Source: Phycisphaera sp. | GTDB lineage: Bacteria; Planctomycetota; Phycisphaerae; Phycisphaerales; UBA1924 | Length of the DNA stretch: 64,000 nt | Direction of reading: 5' to 3' | Assembly: GCA_003712165.1 (NCBI GenBank) | Contig: RHLH01000001.1 | Location: 1,585,575 to 1,649,574, forward strand | In this document: in pieces, positions 63,441 to 64,000 of the stretch | How positions within the stretch are numbered: the stretch's first letter is position 1 | How the letters are laid out: the number at the start of each line of letters is the position of its first letter | Program-made: the position numbers and the translations under genes | The notes under the pieces: model-generated | Seen by the model: only the letters and a program-made list of their open reading frames with translations | The model's database searches: none | What the model was told of the DNA's origin: nothing

Positions 63441-64000
63441 AGCTCGTCATATTCATATTATGTGTGTTGTGGTATGGCGGTCAGTCAACATCTCAGCAGG
63501 TACCGATACATACCCGATTTGAAGCAAAGCTAGAGGCACTTGCGCCCTCGAACCCGCTGGGGTATTTCTTGCTTGCCGAAGAGGTAGCAGGCGTCGCGAG
63601 CAAGAACGACGAGATATATCTAGCAAGAAGGTTATTCGTTCTTGCGATTGTCCTCTCAGAGAATAAACCTCAGGTGGACAGATCCGCCGGCTTCCCCGTG
63701 ACCGCGAGCGCGAGCCTCGGTCTTGCTTCGTTAGAGAAAATTGAATCTAAGAAGCAGTGGCTCATCGCACTCGCGGGAAGAATCGATGAGCGTTATACGG
63801 CGAGACGCTGGGATGTCATAGTTTCAGACTCAACCGCAAATGAGGCTTCCTTACTTCTATCCGAAGCGATTGGTCTAACACTATCTGGAGATGGCTCGCT
63901 GGCCAGGACCAGATTCGATGACCCAAGAGTGTCTTCCTTGCTAGAAGAAACCCGTGACGGTGTGAACGGTCCAACGTCGCAGGCATCTGCTACACGAATC
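63437..64000 (+). CDS. Secreted protein of unknown function, N-terminal part (cut by window end)
   Basis: The frame is open from a TTG at 63437 to the window end (188 codons). The TTG overlaps the previous stop as TTGA and has CAGGAGGTG upstream, a very strong ribosome site, so the start is well supported. Residues 1-20 (KLVIFILCVLWYGGQSTSQQ) are a signal peptide. The visible mature region is helical (FEAKLEALAPSNPLGYFLLAEEVAG, RRLFVLAIVLSEN). It is the eighth gene of the operon. No family is recognised. Confidence 0.72.
   Translation, partial: MKLVIFILCVLWYGGQSTSQQVPIHTRFEAKLEALAPSNPLGYFLLAEEVAGVASKNDEIYLARRLFVLAIVLSENKPQVDRSAGFPVTASASLGLASLEKIESKKQWLIALAGRIDERYTARRWDVIVSDSTANEASLLLSEAIGLTLSGDGSLARTRFDDPRVSSLLEETRDGVNGPTSQASATRI

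Overview
The window reads as chromosomal DNA of a Gram-negative-type bacterium, most likely a marine planctomycete of the class Phycisphaerae. This is inferred from two large prepilin-type proteins, a secretin-based envelope machine, a zinc-ribbon/membrane protein, many short secreted or lipoproteins of unknown function, a GroEL-GroES-GroEL order, and frequent TTG/GTG starts in overlapping genes. No 16S rRNA is present, so the assignment is an inference. I saw no tRNA, rRNA, CRISPR array, insertion sequence or phage genes.

Layout. 1-15.4 kb: tail of a pilus/type II secretion assembly cluster (PilN-like end, a PilO/PilP-like fusion), then one 13.66-kb gene for a 4552-residue secretin with about 50 tandem N1-type ring domains, then a small lipoprotein. 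15.5-22.2 kb: phosphate uptake operon pstS-pstC-pstA-pstB, with both permeases carrying large extra domains. 22.4-26.6 kb: 2-oxoglutarate dehydrogenase E1 and E2. 26.6-30.1 kb, minus strand: nuoA, a DUF2752 membrane protein, two lipoproteins, a glycosyltransferase-like protein and a low-molecular-weight tyrosine phosphatase. 30.1-36.3 kb: a chaperone block groEL1-groES-groEL2-dnaJ-grpE-acpS, with a consensus-quality sigma-54 promoter upstream of groEL1.

36.3-43.4 kb: a secreted helical-repeat protein, a SPOR lipoprotein, an acyl-CoA/acid ligase, a transaldolase, a RidA protein and two paralogous prepilin-type proteins. 43.4-54.2 kb: a DUF4139 secreted protein, a large FAD/Fe-S oxidoreductase, a MoxR ATPase, a zinc-ribbon membrane protein, a zincin-like metallopeptidase, an SppA protease, and the pair pyrH-frr. 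54.4-64 kb: an eight-gene, tightly overlapping operon with a membrane von Willebrand A protein, a secreted protein, one TolQ/ExbB-type and two TolR/ExbD-type subunits, and three large or secreted proteins of unknown function, the last cut by the window end.

The most unusual objects are the giant multi-ring secretin and the TolQR-vWA operon, both envelope machines. The secretin could be an outer-membrane channel with an extraordinarily long periplasmic barrel. The TolQR-vWA operon could be a proton-driven device acting on the cell envelope. Several genes also have a short stem-loop directly upstream of the Shine-Dalgarno sequence.
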